Source of the DNA: an uncultured Eubacteriales bacterium
GTDB lineage: Bacteria > Bacillota > Clostridia > Oscillospirales > CAG-272
Assembly (NCBI GenBank): GCA_905205065.1
Contig: CAJLCI010000029.1
Span: 1-29,564 of the forward strand
Reading direction: 5' to 3'
Length of the DNA: 29,564 bases
A program made the translations under genes and the position numbers. The first letter of the stretch is position 1. Each line of letters opens with the position of its first letter. This document shows, one piece after another, positions 14,248 through 22,733 of the stretch. The notes beneath the pieces were generated by a model that saw nothing but the letters and a program-made list of their open reading frames with translations, ran no database searches and had not been told where the DNA came from.

Positions 14248-16096
14248 TCATCTTATATTTTTCCGACTGAACCCGAAACATCTCTGAATATTTTCCGCCT
14301 TTTGCAACCAGCTCGTCGTGACTGCCCTCTTCAATAAGACGTCCGGCGTCAAACATAAATATCCTGTCCGCAATACGTGTGGTAGATAGACGATGCGATA
14401 TGAATATAACCGTTTTTCCCTCGGTATTATGCATAATCGACTGATTTAACGTATATTCCGCCACCGGATCAAGAGCACTCGACGGTTCATCCATAATAAC
14501 GATCGGAGAATCCTTTGCAAAAACTCTGGAAATTGCAATTTTCTGCGCTTCGCCCCCTGAAAGATTTGTTCCGTCATCGTTGAATTCACGGGTGAGGTGC
14601 GTTTTTATACCATCCTCCAGAGTATTCAGCTTACCGGTAAAATCTGCGGAAGCAAGAGCAGATCTTACCCTCTCGCCGTCGCTTTCCTCAAATCTGCCGT
14701 TCATGACATTTTCGGCTATAGACGCCGCGAAAATCTTATAATCCTGAAATACCGTTCCGATTTTGCGGCGGTAAGCCTCAACGTCATATTCCCGTATGTC
14801 AACACCGTTGTACAGAATTACACCGTCCGTAGGATCGTAAAGCCTCATAATGAGCTTGATAAGCGTGGTCTTTCCTGCCCCGTTATACCCGACTACCGCG
14901 ATTTTGTCTCCGGCATTGACAGTAAGACTGACGTGCCGCAGCGCGTCTCCGCCTCCGCCGTCCAAAACGGGAGCCTCATAATCCTGGTCATGATAAAGAT
15001 ATTTAGGATGAGACGAAAACTCATATGAAAAGCTGACGTCGCGCAGCTCAAGACTTTCAAATTCGGGAAGCTCAGCTGTTCCGCTCTTTATCCGCGGCTC
15101 AAATCTCAGAAATTCGAGGTATTTTTCGATAAAAAGTGAATGCTTCGCGTATCTTGTCAAACATTCAATCAAATTTGTAAGCACCCATCTGATATCCCAT
15201 ATTACAGTTACTGCGGCTGCAAAGCCTCCTACGGTAAGAGCTCCGCCTTCAAGCTTTGAAATCATATACAGAATTATCGAAAAGAAGGTAACCGTACCGA
15301 TAAAATTCCAGCCGAGCGTATAAGCAAAAAAGTATTTTTTACCGAATTTAGCGTCAGTATCGGCTATCTTTTTATTGTTCTCATCATATTCCTTTGTCAG
15401 AATATCGCCGACATGGCTGATACGGATTTCCTTTGCATAGTCCGCAAGATGATATATCCTGTTTATATACCGGTTTACTCTCCAGAGACCGGTTATCTCC
15501 CTGCCGTGATAAAAGCTTATTCTGCCTCCGAGAAGATTGCATACAACTGTGACGCAGGAGGAAAGAAATAGAATAACCGCAATGATCCAGTCTATATGGA
15601 CCATCAGTCCGAGCAGCGTAAACGAAGATATTATTCTCTTTATCAGCGTTCCGGTATCCTCAAGCACCTCGGCCGCGCGTGCGTCAGATTCGTTCATCGC
15701 CCACACAAAATCGTTGTAAAATTCCGGATCGTCGAAGCATGAAAGATCAAGTTCCCGCGCCTTGACAAAAAGCTCCTCGTGCATACGAAGATGGAGCTTC
15801 TGACGTATAAGCGGATTTTTTACGCATCTGTACCACCTGTTGAAAATGAAAAACAGAAAATATGCCAAAGATATAATTGCAATTATTTTCACCGCGTAGA
15901 GAAAATCCGAGCCGTTTTCAACGGTATTCAACAGCCTATAAGTAAATATCGAATATGCGGACTGTATGATTCCCGAAAAGATGCCGTCAAGAAGCATGAA
16001 CAGAAAAAATTCAGGGGTATATCTTGCAATTTTTCGGATCATAAACACGTTGTTCTTTATAATAACCGAAAGCTTCTGTCTCTGTTTTTTAGTCAT
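14240..16096 (-). CDS. ABC exporter half-transporter (second subunit of a heterodimer)
   Basis: 618 residues: six membrane segments over about 1-320 fused to an ATPase domain (about 350-618). Walker A is GYNGAGKTTL (403-412), with Q-loop QDYKIF, signature LSGGE, Walker B ending IMDEPSSALDP (Asp536, Glu537) and the H-loop ISHR. All catalytic residues are present. The cytoplasmic loop is like that of multidrug, peptide or lipid exporters. Its start overlaps the upstream exporter gene by 8 bp, so the two are translationally coupled and presumably form a heterodimer. An acidic and Gly-rich insertion ('DGGGGDAL') precedes the ATPase strand. The substrate is unknown. The stop codon lies in the 29-bp repeat array, and no clear terminator is seen before the next operon. 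Confidence 0.88.
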   Translation of the reverse strand: MTKKQRQKLSVIIKNNVFMIRKIARYTPEFFLFMLLDGIFSGIIQSAYSIFTYRLLNTVENGSDFLYAVKIIAIISLAYFLFFIFNRWYRCVKNPLIRQKLHLRMHEELFVKARELDLSCFDDPEFYNDFVWAMNESDARAAEVLEDTGTLIKRIISSFTLLGLMVHIDWIIAVILFLSSCVTVVCNLLGGRISFYHGREITGLWRVNRYINRIYHLADYAKEIRISHVGDILTKEYDENNKKIADTDAKFGKKYFFAYTLGWNFIGTVTFFSIILYMISKLEGGALTVGGFAAAVTVIWDIRWVLTNLIECLTRYAKHSLFIEKYLEFLRFEPRIKSGTAELPEFESLELRDVSFSYEFSSHPKYLYHDQDYEAPVLDGGGGDALRHVSLTVNAGDKIAVVGYNGAGKTTLIKLIMRLYDPTDGVILYNGVDIREYDVEAYRRKIGTVFQDYKIFAASIAENVMNGRFEESDGERVRSALASADFTGKLNTLEDGIKTHLTREFNDDGTNLSGGEAQKIAISRVFAKDSPIVIMDEPSSALDPVAEYTLNQSIMHNTEGKTVIFISHRLSTTRIADRIFMFDAGRLIEEGSHDELVAKGGKYSEMFRVQSEKYKMKV

Positions 16097-18095
16097 TTGC
16101 GCTCACCTCGCTTCCAAGATAATTCTCCGCCTGACGCCTGAACATATCGGCATATTTTCCGCCTTTGGCCATCAGCTCTCCGTGAGTTCCCATCTCGGCA
16201 ATCCTGCCCTCATCCATAAGGATTACACGGTCTGCAAGCGCCGCGGAAGAAAGTCTGTGCGAAATAAAAATTACGCTTCTGCCCTTGGTTGCCTTTATCA
16301 TATTCTCAAACATATTGTACTCGGCAATCGGATCGAGAGCGCTCGACGGCTCGTCAAGCAAGACAAACGGACTGTCGCTTGCGAATACTCTCGCAAGAGA
16401 AAGCTTTTGCTGTTCTCCGAGAGACAACACCGCCCCCCTGTCGTCAAACTCACGCGTAAGCACCGTATCAATACCGTGCTCAAGCCTGTCAATTCTTTCG
16501 GAAACGCCGCTCGCAGATAATGCCGCTTCCACAAGCTCCCTGTCACCCTCCTTTTCAGGGCGCAGCAAAACATTTTCCCTGACAGTGAGCGAAAACATTT
16601 TATAATCCTGAAGAACAGTACTGAAACAGTCTCTGTACGACATGAGAGTATATTCTTTGATATCCCGTCCGTCCATCGTTATTTCGCCGACAATCGGATC
16701 ATAGAGTCTCAGCAGAAGCTTTACAAGCGTAGTCTTACCCGAGCCGTTGCTTCCCACCAGGGCGATACGTTCGCCCGGATGCAGATCAAAGCTGACGTTC
16801 CGCAAAACGTCTTTATCGCTTCCGTCATATCTGAAGGATACATTATGTACGCATAGCCCGCCTCCCGAGCTCGGGGCCTCCAGCTTACCGTCCTTGATTT
16901 TCGGTTCGTAATCCAAAAAGCAGCGGACATCCTCCAAAAACAGCGAATGTTCTCCGAATTCCGCAAAATTCTGAACAAGATTATTAAGGCAGAACGAAAT
17001 CGTACCGATTCCGCCGATAACGACTATGCAGTCGCCGAGCAGCATTCCTCCCTGATCGCTTCCGATACACATGGCACTCCAGACAGAATAAAGAGTTGCT
17101 CCTAAAATCGTCACTAACTGCAGTCCGCAGTCCTGTATAAAACCGTATGCCGCTATCCTCAATCCGTATTTGTTTACAATTTTCCGGTACTCATCATAGC
17201 TCTCACGAAATTCGCGAAGCATGTTTATATACATTCCGCCGACTCTCATCTCTTTAGCATATTCGCCGAGATAAAAGGTTCTGCGCACATACTCCATTCG
17301 GCGGTTAACGGTTTTCTTCTTTATCTCCATATCATGATTCGCCACATTTTCAAGCCTTCTGAAAATGCCGAGAACCAGCGGAAACAAACCGAACAAAATA
17401 AGCCATGGATCAATTGTAAAAAGCAAAAAAGAATTTGCGGTGAGCGCAATTACCCTCGCAATAAGATCATAAAGGGTATACATTACTTTCATAATGCGGT
17501 CATATGCCTCATCCATAGCTCTTACATATTTGTCGTAAAATTCCGGATTTTCATAGCATGCAAGGTCTGCCTCGGCGGACTTGCGCAGCAGCATTTTTTC
17601 TACATAAGCTCCGATAGCCCGTTGCTTAACAGGACCGATAACCTGCCAGAACCAGTTCATCCCGGTATATGTAATTACGGTAATAATACCGAGAACCGAG
17701 ACATAAACCATCAATGATTTTATATTCTCTCCGGACTGTATTCCGTTTACAATCTTCCGCAACAGATAAGACTCAGACAAAAATCCAAGAATTCCGTAAA
17801 CAAACGAAGAGGCAAGATATATTATAAGATAGCTCGGAGAAGACTTCCACAGAATTTTCAACGCAAATAAATTATTTGCCGCGGTACGCTTTAACGGCAG
17901 TTTCTTTTTTTCCTTTCCGTCCTTGCTTTTCTTTTTTTCTTTTTTGTCTTTCTTTGCCGTATTAACCGAACAGTAATTCTGTTCTTTTCCTGTTTTCTCG
18001 GACGCTTTGTGTTTCCTGCATCTCATCTCCTTTCTGTTTCTGTTGTGTGTTCCTTTGTCATTGCCGTTTTCAGCCTTTTTTTGTTTTTCTTCCAT
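16089..18095 (-). CDS. ABC exporter half-transporter with Lys-rich N-terminal extension
   Basis: 668 residues from the ATG at 18095, preceded by AAAGG. The frame opens at 18251, but the earlier part is leader sequence. The first 75 residues or so are a highly charged Lys/Glu/Asn region (repeated KKDKKEKKK-type runs) that should lie in the cytosol. Six membrane segments follow, then the ATPase: Walker A GSNGSGKTTL (448-457), Q-loop QDYKMF, a variant signature LSLGE instead of LSGGQ, Walker B with Asp581/Glu582 in LLDEPSSALDP, and H-loop ISHR. It is the first gene of the pair, driven by the promoter at 18418-18446 with a leader of about 315 nt. The charged extension is not usual in the family. 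The substrate is unknown; drug, peptide and lipid export are all possible. Confidence 0.87.
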   Translation of the reverse strand: MEEKQKKAENGNDKGTHNRNRKEMRCRKHKASEKTGKEQNYCSVNTAKKDKKEKKKSKDGKEKKKLPLKRTAANNLFALKILWKSSPSYLIIYLASSFVYGILGFLSESYLLRKIVNGIQSGENIKSLMVYVSVLGIITVITYTGMNWFWQVIGPVKQRAIGAYVEKMLLRKSAEADLACYENPEFYDKYVRAMDEAYDRIMKVMYTLYDLIARVIALTANSFLLFTIDPWLILFGLFPLVLGIFRRLENVANHDMEIKKKTVNRRMEYVRRTFYLGEYAKEMRVGGMYINMLREFRESYDEYRKIVNKYGLRIAAYGFIQDCGLQLVTILGATLYSVWSAMCIGSDQGGMLLGDCIVVIGGIGTISFCLNNLVQNFAEFGEHSLFLEDVRCFLDYEPKIKDGKLEAPSSGGGLCVHNVSFRYDGSDKDVLRNVSFDLHPGERIALVGSNGSGKTTLVKLLLRLYDPIVGEITMDGRDIKEYTLMSYRDCFSTVLQDYKMFSLTVRENVLLRPEKEGDRELVEAALSASGVSERIDRLEHGIDTVLTREFDDRGAVLSLGEQQKLSLARVFASDSPFVLLDEPSSALDPIAEYNMFENMIKATKGRSVIFISHRLSSAALADRVILMDEGRIAEMGTHGELMAKGGKYADMFRRQAENYLGSEVSAND

Positions 18096-18411
18096 GTCAT
18101 TAACCGTACCTTTCATAATTAAAGAGTAAAATAAACAAATGAAGATGTTCCGCCGTATCATAACCGCGGCCTGCAGGGCTTCAGACCCGCATATCTGCGG
18201 ATTACACTTCATTTTTTGATTGGATACCAGCCAAGTCCAAACCGAAAGCACCCCATTGACCGACTTTCAGATTTTATAAGACCTATGCCATATGACCGTT
18301 TTAGATTCATCTTAAAATGCCGGCTTTGTACCGGAACGCGGAAAAAAACTTATGTTTCTTTTTGATCAGTCCTTTCAAATCGCAATTGTTGTCGAATTAT
18401 AGATAATACTT
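18096..18411 (-). promoter_or_regulatory. Long leader of the ABC exporter operon
   Basis: About 315 nt lie between the predicted start and the first ATG. The leader holds a CCGG/CCGG hairpin (about 18321-18335), the small frame at 18209-18310 and CCGCAG/TGCGG pairing near 18187-18200. I see no clear intrinsic terminator in it. Confidence 0.4.
18209..18310 (-). CDS. Possible 33-residue leader peptide of the ABC exporter operon
   Basis: The minus strand has ATG at 18310 and TGA at 18211-18209, giving a peptide that starts MNLKRSYG and ends LGWYPIKK. It lies wholly within the long leader of the exporter pair. No strong ribosome binding site precedes it, and an internal ATG at 18256 could also serve. 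Leader peptides control some heterodimeric exporters (bmrB ahead of bmrCD in Bacillus subtilis). By analogy this could be one, but the frame may be fortuitous. Confidence 0.25.
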   Translation of the reverse strand: MNLKRSYGIGLIKSESRSMGCFRFGLGWYPIKK

Positions 18412-18417
18412 GTATGT

Positions 18418-18446
18418 ATTATATCTCAAATGTGTAAAACTGTCAA
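18418..18446 (-). promoter_or_regulatory. Consensus sigma-A promoter of the ABC exporter operon
   Basis: Minus strand: TTGACA (18446-18441), a 17-bp spacer, TATAAT (18423-18418), a perfect match. The predicted start is near 18411. Confidence 0.92.
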
Positions 18447-18597
18447 CTGAAATTTAAAAAATAAATAAAAAAATATAAAATTAACAGATAATGATTTAAT
18501 ACTCGGTAAATTATCGTCATAAGGCGTTCAGACGACGGTCGTGACTACTACCAGAAAAAGTGAGCGGAATATACCGCCTATAGAAGAAAACCCATTT

Positions 18598-18820
18598 ACA
18601 TACAAACGTCTTACATGCAAATGTCTTTACATACAAATATCTTTGCATGCAAACGTCTTTACATGCGAACGTCTTTACATGCGAACGTCTTTACATGTGA
18701 GCGTCTTTACATGCGAATGTTTTTACATGTGAACACCTTTGCGTGCGAACGCCTTTACACGTGAACATCTCAACATGCTAACATTTTTTAATGCGAGTGT
18801 CTCTACATATGAAAATCTTA
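18598..18820. repeat. Minisatellite: 14 copies of a 16-bp unit
   Basis: The unit is acatgcgaacgtcttt. The first copy (18598-18612) is 15 bp and the other thirteen are 16 bp in strict register to 18820. The two middle copies at 18661-18692 are identical and divergence grows toward both ends, most on the right. The unit length is not a multiple of three and no reading frame is kept. It fills the gap between the exporter promoter and the terminator of the polysaccharide cluster; the rest of 18447-18862 is AT-rich with no gene. Confidence 0.9.
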
Positions 18821-18862
18821 CTGACGGGAACATTCTCTTTTTGTTATAAGGATTCTCTGATT

Positions 18863-18900
18863 AAAAAAATACCGCAAATATATGATTTGCGGTATTTCTT
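18863..18900. terminator. Terminator of the polysaccharide cluster
   Basis: aaataccgcaaat (18867-18879) and atttgcggtattt (18885-18897) pair over 13 bp around a 5-nt loop. On the minus strand a run of seven T follows (18869-18863). It lies 28 bp after the stop of the dehydratase gene. Confidence 0.88.
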
Positions 18901-18927
18901 AGCGATATTGCTTAATCGTATTATATA

Positions 18928-19974
18928 TTATTTTTTATTCTTAGCAAGCTCTTCACGAATATAAGCAAGAGAAGCAATTTTCTCCCTCGTCTCCTCCACA
19001 CTTAAAAGCTTGGTATTGTTGGAGTTGAACTCGGTAAGCGTATTTCTTTCGGTATTGCCCTGATTAAAGTATTTATCATAATTAAGTCCGCGCTTATCGC
19101 ACGGAACCCGATAAAAATTCCCCAAATCTACAGCATTGGCGCATTCCTCATTTGTAAGCAATGTTTCATACATCTTTTCGCCGTGGCGGATACCTATGAC
19201 TTTGATATCCTTTTCATCTCCGCCGAAAAGCTGCAAAACCGCCTCAGCCTGTGTCCGTATAGTGCATGCCGGAGCTTTCTGGACGAGTATGTCGCCGCTT
19301 TCTCCATGCTCAAATGCAAATAAAACAAGATCAACCGCCTCTTCAAGGGACATAATAAAGCGTGTCATGCTGCCGTCTGTAATTGTTACAGGCTGTCCTG
19401 CGCGAATCTGGTCAATCCAAAGCGGAATCACAGAACCGCGTGAACACATAACATTGCCGTAACGCGTACAGCATATCTTAGTCCTGTCCGGCGAAACGGT
19501 TCTCGATTTGGCTACGATAACCTTCTCCATCATTGCTTTGCTTGTCCCCATTGCATTGACAGGATAAGCCGCCTTATCGGTAGAAAGACATACGACGTTT
19601 TTAACTCCGGCCTCAATCGCAGCGGTAAGCACATTTTCCGTGCCCAGAACATTGGTCTTTACCGCCTCAATCGGAAAAAATTCACATGAAGGAACCTGTT
19701 TAAGCGCCGCAGCATGAAATATGTAATCAACGCCGTTCATGGCATTGCGCACCGATTGAATATCACGCACATCTCCGATATAGAACTTAATCTTTTCCGA
19801 CGCTTCCGGCATCTTCACCTGAAATTCATGCCGCATATCATCCTGTTTTTTCTCGTCGCGGGAAAAAATACGAATCTCTCCGATATCCGTGCAAAGAAAA
19901 CGGTTAAGCACAGCGTTGCCGAAAGAGCCTGTCCCACCGGTGATCATGAGAGTTTTATTTTTTAAAAGTGACAT
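18928..19974 (-). CDS. UDP-N-acetylglucosamine 4,6-dehydratase/5-epimerase (CapE/FnlA type)
   Basis: An extended short-chain dehydrogenase, 348 residues. The NAD(P)-binding motif is GGTGSFG (13-19). The active site reads STDKAAYPVNAMGTSK (131-146): Asp133-Lys134 as in FlaA1-like dehydratases, and Met142-xxx-Lys146 replacing the classical Tyr-xxx-Lys, as in CapE and FnlA. It should convert UDP-GlcNAc to a 4-keto-6-deoxy intermediate used for N-acetyl-L-fucosamine or related sugars. The partner CapF/CapG-type enzymes are not in the window. The ATG follows a strong AGGAGG. It is the last gene of the cluster, 96 bp after the flippase, and its base composition is closer to the housekeeping genes than to its cluster neighbours. 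Confidence 0.88.
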   Translation of the reverse strand: MSLLKNKTLMITGGTGSFGNAVLNRFLCTDIGEIRIFSRDEKKQDDMRHEFQVKMPEASEKIKFYIGDVRDIQSVRNAMNGVDYIFHAAALKQVPSCEFFPIEAVKTNVLGTENVLTAAIEAGVKNVVCLSTDKAAYPVNAMGTSKAMMEKVIVAKSRTVSPDRTKICCTRYGNVMCSRGSVIPLWIDQIRAGQPVTITDGSMTRFIMSLEEAVDLVLFAFEHGESGDILVQKAPACTIRTQAEAVLQLFGGDEKDIKVIGIRHGEKMYETLLTNEECANAVDLGNFYRVPCDKRGLNYDKYFNQGNTERNTLTEFNSNNTKLLSVEETREKIASLAYIREELAKNKK

Positions 19975-20070
19975 TGTGTTTTACCTCCTAAATATCCAAA
20001 TTATTTTTTTATCAAAAGTATTAATAATATAGGTTATAGCTTTGCATAAGTGTATTTAATATATGTAAAT

Positions 20071-21576
20071 TTATCTCTTAAACATATAGCTTTTCAATCG
20101 TTTATACTCCTCAGATCTTAAGTTGCAGATTAAGAAAATTCCACCAGTTATTACGACAATAATAATTGCCTTTAATACTAACATTCCAAATGAATCGCCT
20201 AAATACTTTATCGCGAAACAACTTAAAACAAAAGCAACAGCTGTCTCCAAGAAATAAATGAACTGTTTTCTCCAATATATGAATTGACTTCTACCAAAAA
20301 TCTCTTTTGAAATAATTTTTGGCTCGTACCAAAAATTCGTAACAATCAAACTTATTACAGTGGCTAAGAATATTCCAAATACACCCCATAATAAGCCAAA
20401 AACAATAGACAGCAGAATATTAAATCCGGATCTTATTAATACCAAAATCCTTACCTTGTCAAACAATCCATTAGCTTCTCTAAACATCCACACAGGTGAA
20501 ATCGCATTTGTAATATAAAAATTGAAAGAGATAATAAATACCGTTGCATCATCAAAAAGATACTCTGATCCTAACCATATTACAATTAGATTGTTAAACA
20601 ATAAAGAAAAACCGACAAATCCCAAAGCGGCAATTCCGTGATATGGTAATAGCATCATATCAAATAATGCAGATTGCTCCTGTTTTGCTCCTTTGGCAGC
20701 CTTATTTCCTATTCCAGCTATTAATGATGTATATATTATTGCTATAAAACCAGTAATTGCAGAAACTACTGTATAATAATTTGAATAATAACCAACAGCT
20801 ATAGTACTTACAAGAACAGAAATAAGTATATTATCTGTACTATTAATTAATACAGTACCTATTTTATACAGAAATACAGATAGAACATGTTTCTTTATGC
20901 CTTGCGTATCAAAGTAAATCTTTTCCTTTTGCTTGAAAATATCATTATGCTTCTTATTGCATATACAACTTAATATTGTATTAGAAATAACAGTACTAAC
21001 AACAGTAGCAACTATGTAGATATAATAATTCTTCCATATGAATAGCACTATTATATGCATTAGCTGAAGAATAAGATTCGCCGATAATGTTACTAACTTA
21101 TGTATTCTTTGTTCTTGATATGCTGAAAGTAGCGCAACCTTATATGCAACAAAATAGGAGGATACAGTATTGATTAAAAACAGAATATAATAAATGGCAA
21201 GGTCAATCGATGACAAGTTACTCTTAATAAAAAATGGCAAAAATGGCAAAAGACATAAGCCTGCCAAAAAAACGCAAATCGCAACAATATAATAAACCTT
21301 TTTAAAGTACCTCAGCATTGAAGCTATCAACTTTTTATTATCATCAGCAACAGGTTTATAAAGTGAATAAACAACTGCTGTATCTAAGCCCAATTCTGCC
21401 GAAGATAAAATCGTCAAGATATTAGAATACAACCCATTAATTCCTAAATAATCAGCGGAAAGAAAAATTAAAAAAATTTTTCTTCCAACGAAAGATAGTA
21501 TTAAAATTCCAATTTGAGCTAAGTAACCGTAAATTACGTTTAGCTTTGCATTTTTTGTTCTTGAATTTTCGCTCAT
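20071..21576 (-). CDS. Wzx-type polysaccharide flippase
   Basis: A 501-residue polytopic membrane protein of the MATE/MOP-like polysaccharide transporter family with 12 or more hydrophobic segments. Typical features are the N-terminal 'SRTKNAKLNVIYGYLAQIGILILSF' opening, 'GINGLYSNILTILSSAELGL' in the first helices and a basic C-terminus. It should flip the lipid-linked repeat unit across the membrane before polymerisation. The ATG overlaps the stop of the upstream gene by 4 bp (ATGA), so translation is coupled. The gene is very AT-rich. Confidence 0.88.
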   Translation of the reverse strand: MSENSRTKNAKLNVIYGYLAQIGILILSFVGRKIFLIFLSADYLGINGLYSNILTILSSAELGLDTAVVYSLYKPVADDNKKLIASMLRYFKKVYYIVAICVFLAGLCLLPFLPFFIKSNLSSIDLAIYYILFLINTVSSYFVAYKVALLSAYQEQRIHKLVTLSANLILQLMHIIVLFIWKNYYIYIVATVVSTVISNTILSCICNKKHNDIFKQKEKIYFDTQGIKKHVLSVFLYKIGTVLINSTDNILISVLVSTIAVGYYSNYYTVVSAITGFIAIIYTSLIAGIGNKAAKGAKQEQSALFDMMLLPYHGIAALGFVGFSLLFNNLIVIWLGSEYLFDDATVFIISFNFYITNAISPVWMFREANGLFDKVRILVLIRSGFNILLSIVFGLLWGVFGIFLATVISLIVTNFWYEPKIISKEIFGRSQFIYWRKQFIYFLETAVAFVLSCFAIKYLGDSFGMLVLKAIIIVVITGGIFLICNLRSEEYKRLKSYMFKR

Positions 21577-22733
21577 CTTTTAATAATCCACCTGAACCTA
21601 TTAATATTTCTTCTAAGTACCAGATGCTTCGGCAAAGTAAATGTACCGGCTGTATATTTTTGATTTAGTTCTTTTACCGTCATTCCATTCTCATAATCAT
21701 GCCAAAACTCCGCAAGTTTTTGCTCATCAATTTTAAATGGTTCTTTCAAGCATTTATTACCTCTGATTGCTGTATCGATATTTGATTTTTCAACATATAT
21801 TGTTTTTTTCACCAAATTTATTAGTTCTTGTCCTTTTCTGGAGTTAATAATAATCAGACTTGTGCCTTTATTATAATTTATAGATTTAAAGTTATGGGCT
21901 TTATATCCCCAAAAATCTGCTAATGTGATGTCTGATTCTCTGTGTAACGTAGTATATCTGCATTCATGGCAACTTTCTCTTAGTGAATAACCCACATTAA
22001 AAAGATTGAAATAGTCATCATAAATAGTTCTAACTTGATATTTAGTTCCGTCTACAAAATCAATTTTAACAAACGAATAATCCCAATAAGGATCTTTATA
22101 TCTTAAATTAACATTGTTAATCTTTTTGTGGAAAAGATTAAAATAGTCGTCAAGTATCTTGTTTGAAGGAACGCCGTGACATACTAAATCAACCATAAAA
22201 AGATTATAATAGTCTTTATCTAAATAGCTTTTTAACGCTGCATTCTGACACGGAGTCCCACTAAATAAGACCTTTCTGCCAGTAGATAATTCATGTTTTA
22301 TTATTCTATAAATATCTCCAGTATTACTTTGTGAATATTTCGACCCTCTCAGTTTTTCTAAATCATTCACATTATCACACATGACATGATGCGGATGAAA
22401 TTGCTCATCCCAAGCTACACCTGCTACAACGCCGCCTTCTTCTAACAGCTTCTCTGCAATGAGGGTAAAAATACCACCAGAAGATGATTCCTTACGAACT
22501 TTTTTATCATGATTCCACGCAGCATAAACTTCTTGAACTGTTGAACGGCATTGCTTTTCTAAATTTGAAGGGCATTTTATTTCGCATAAACCACAATTAA
22601 TACATAACGATTCGTCAATAATAGGAAAAACAAATCCATGCAAGCCTTCCTTCAATTTTATCGCTTGCTCAGGGCATATATTGGTACACATACCACAGCC
22701 AGTACATTTATTTTGTTCGCATATTGTATCCAT
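21573..22733 (-). CDS. FeS protein of the coenzyme F420 hydrogenase beta-subunit family, cluster-associated
   Basis: 386 residues. The N-terminus carries two 4Fe-4S ferredoxin motifs: Cys10/13/16/20 and Cys44/47/50/54. A FrhB-like domain follows ('KESSSGGIFTLIAEKLLEEGGVVAGVAWD', 'LRGSKYSQSNTGDIY', 'VLFSGTPCQNAAL', 'LVCHGVPSN'). Such proteins are common in exopolysaccharide clusters of gut Firmicutes and Bacteroidota, usually beside a pyruvyl transferase, as here. A redox role in sugar modification is inferred; the actual reaction is not known to me, and there is no sign of F420 metabolism in the window. Its start overlaps the stop of the pyruvyl transferase by one base. Confidence 0.8.
   Translation of the reverse strand: MDTICEQNKCTGCGMCTNICPEQAIKLKEGLHGFVFPIIDESLCINCGLCEIKCPSNLEKQCRSTVQEVYAAWNHDKKVRKESSSGGIFTLIAEKLLEEGGVVAGVAWDEQFHPHHVMCDNVNDLEKLRGSKYSQSNTGDIYRIIKHELSTGRKVLFSGTPCQNAALKSYLDKDYYNLFMVDLVCHGVPSNKILDDYFNLFHKKINNVNLRYKDPYWDYSFVKIDFVDGTKYQVRTIYDDYFNLFNVGYSLRESCHECRYTTLHRESDITLADFWGYKAHNFKSINYNKGTSLIIINSRKGQELINLVKKTIYVEKSNIDTAIRGNKCLKEPFKIDEQKLAEFWHDYENGMTVKELNQKYTAGTFTLPKHLVLRRNINRFRWIIKR

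Noticed and set aside
18096..18251. N-terminal extension of the ABC exporter to 18251
   Set aside because: The start at 18095 has AAAGG; the upstream frame overlaps leader hairpins and has no exporter similarity.
18541..18732. Repetitive 63-residue frame across the minisatellite
   Set aside because: The 16-bp unit shifts frame each copy and no ribosome binding site precedes it.
18598..18820. CRISPR array
   Set aside because: The units are contiguous with no unique spacers, the 16-bp unit is too short, and no cas genes are in the window.
21573..22733. Evidence of coenzyme F420 metabolism or methanogenesis
   Set aside because: The F420-hydrogenase-beta family is common in polysaccharide clusters, and no F420 genes are nearby.
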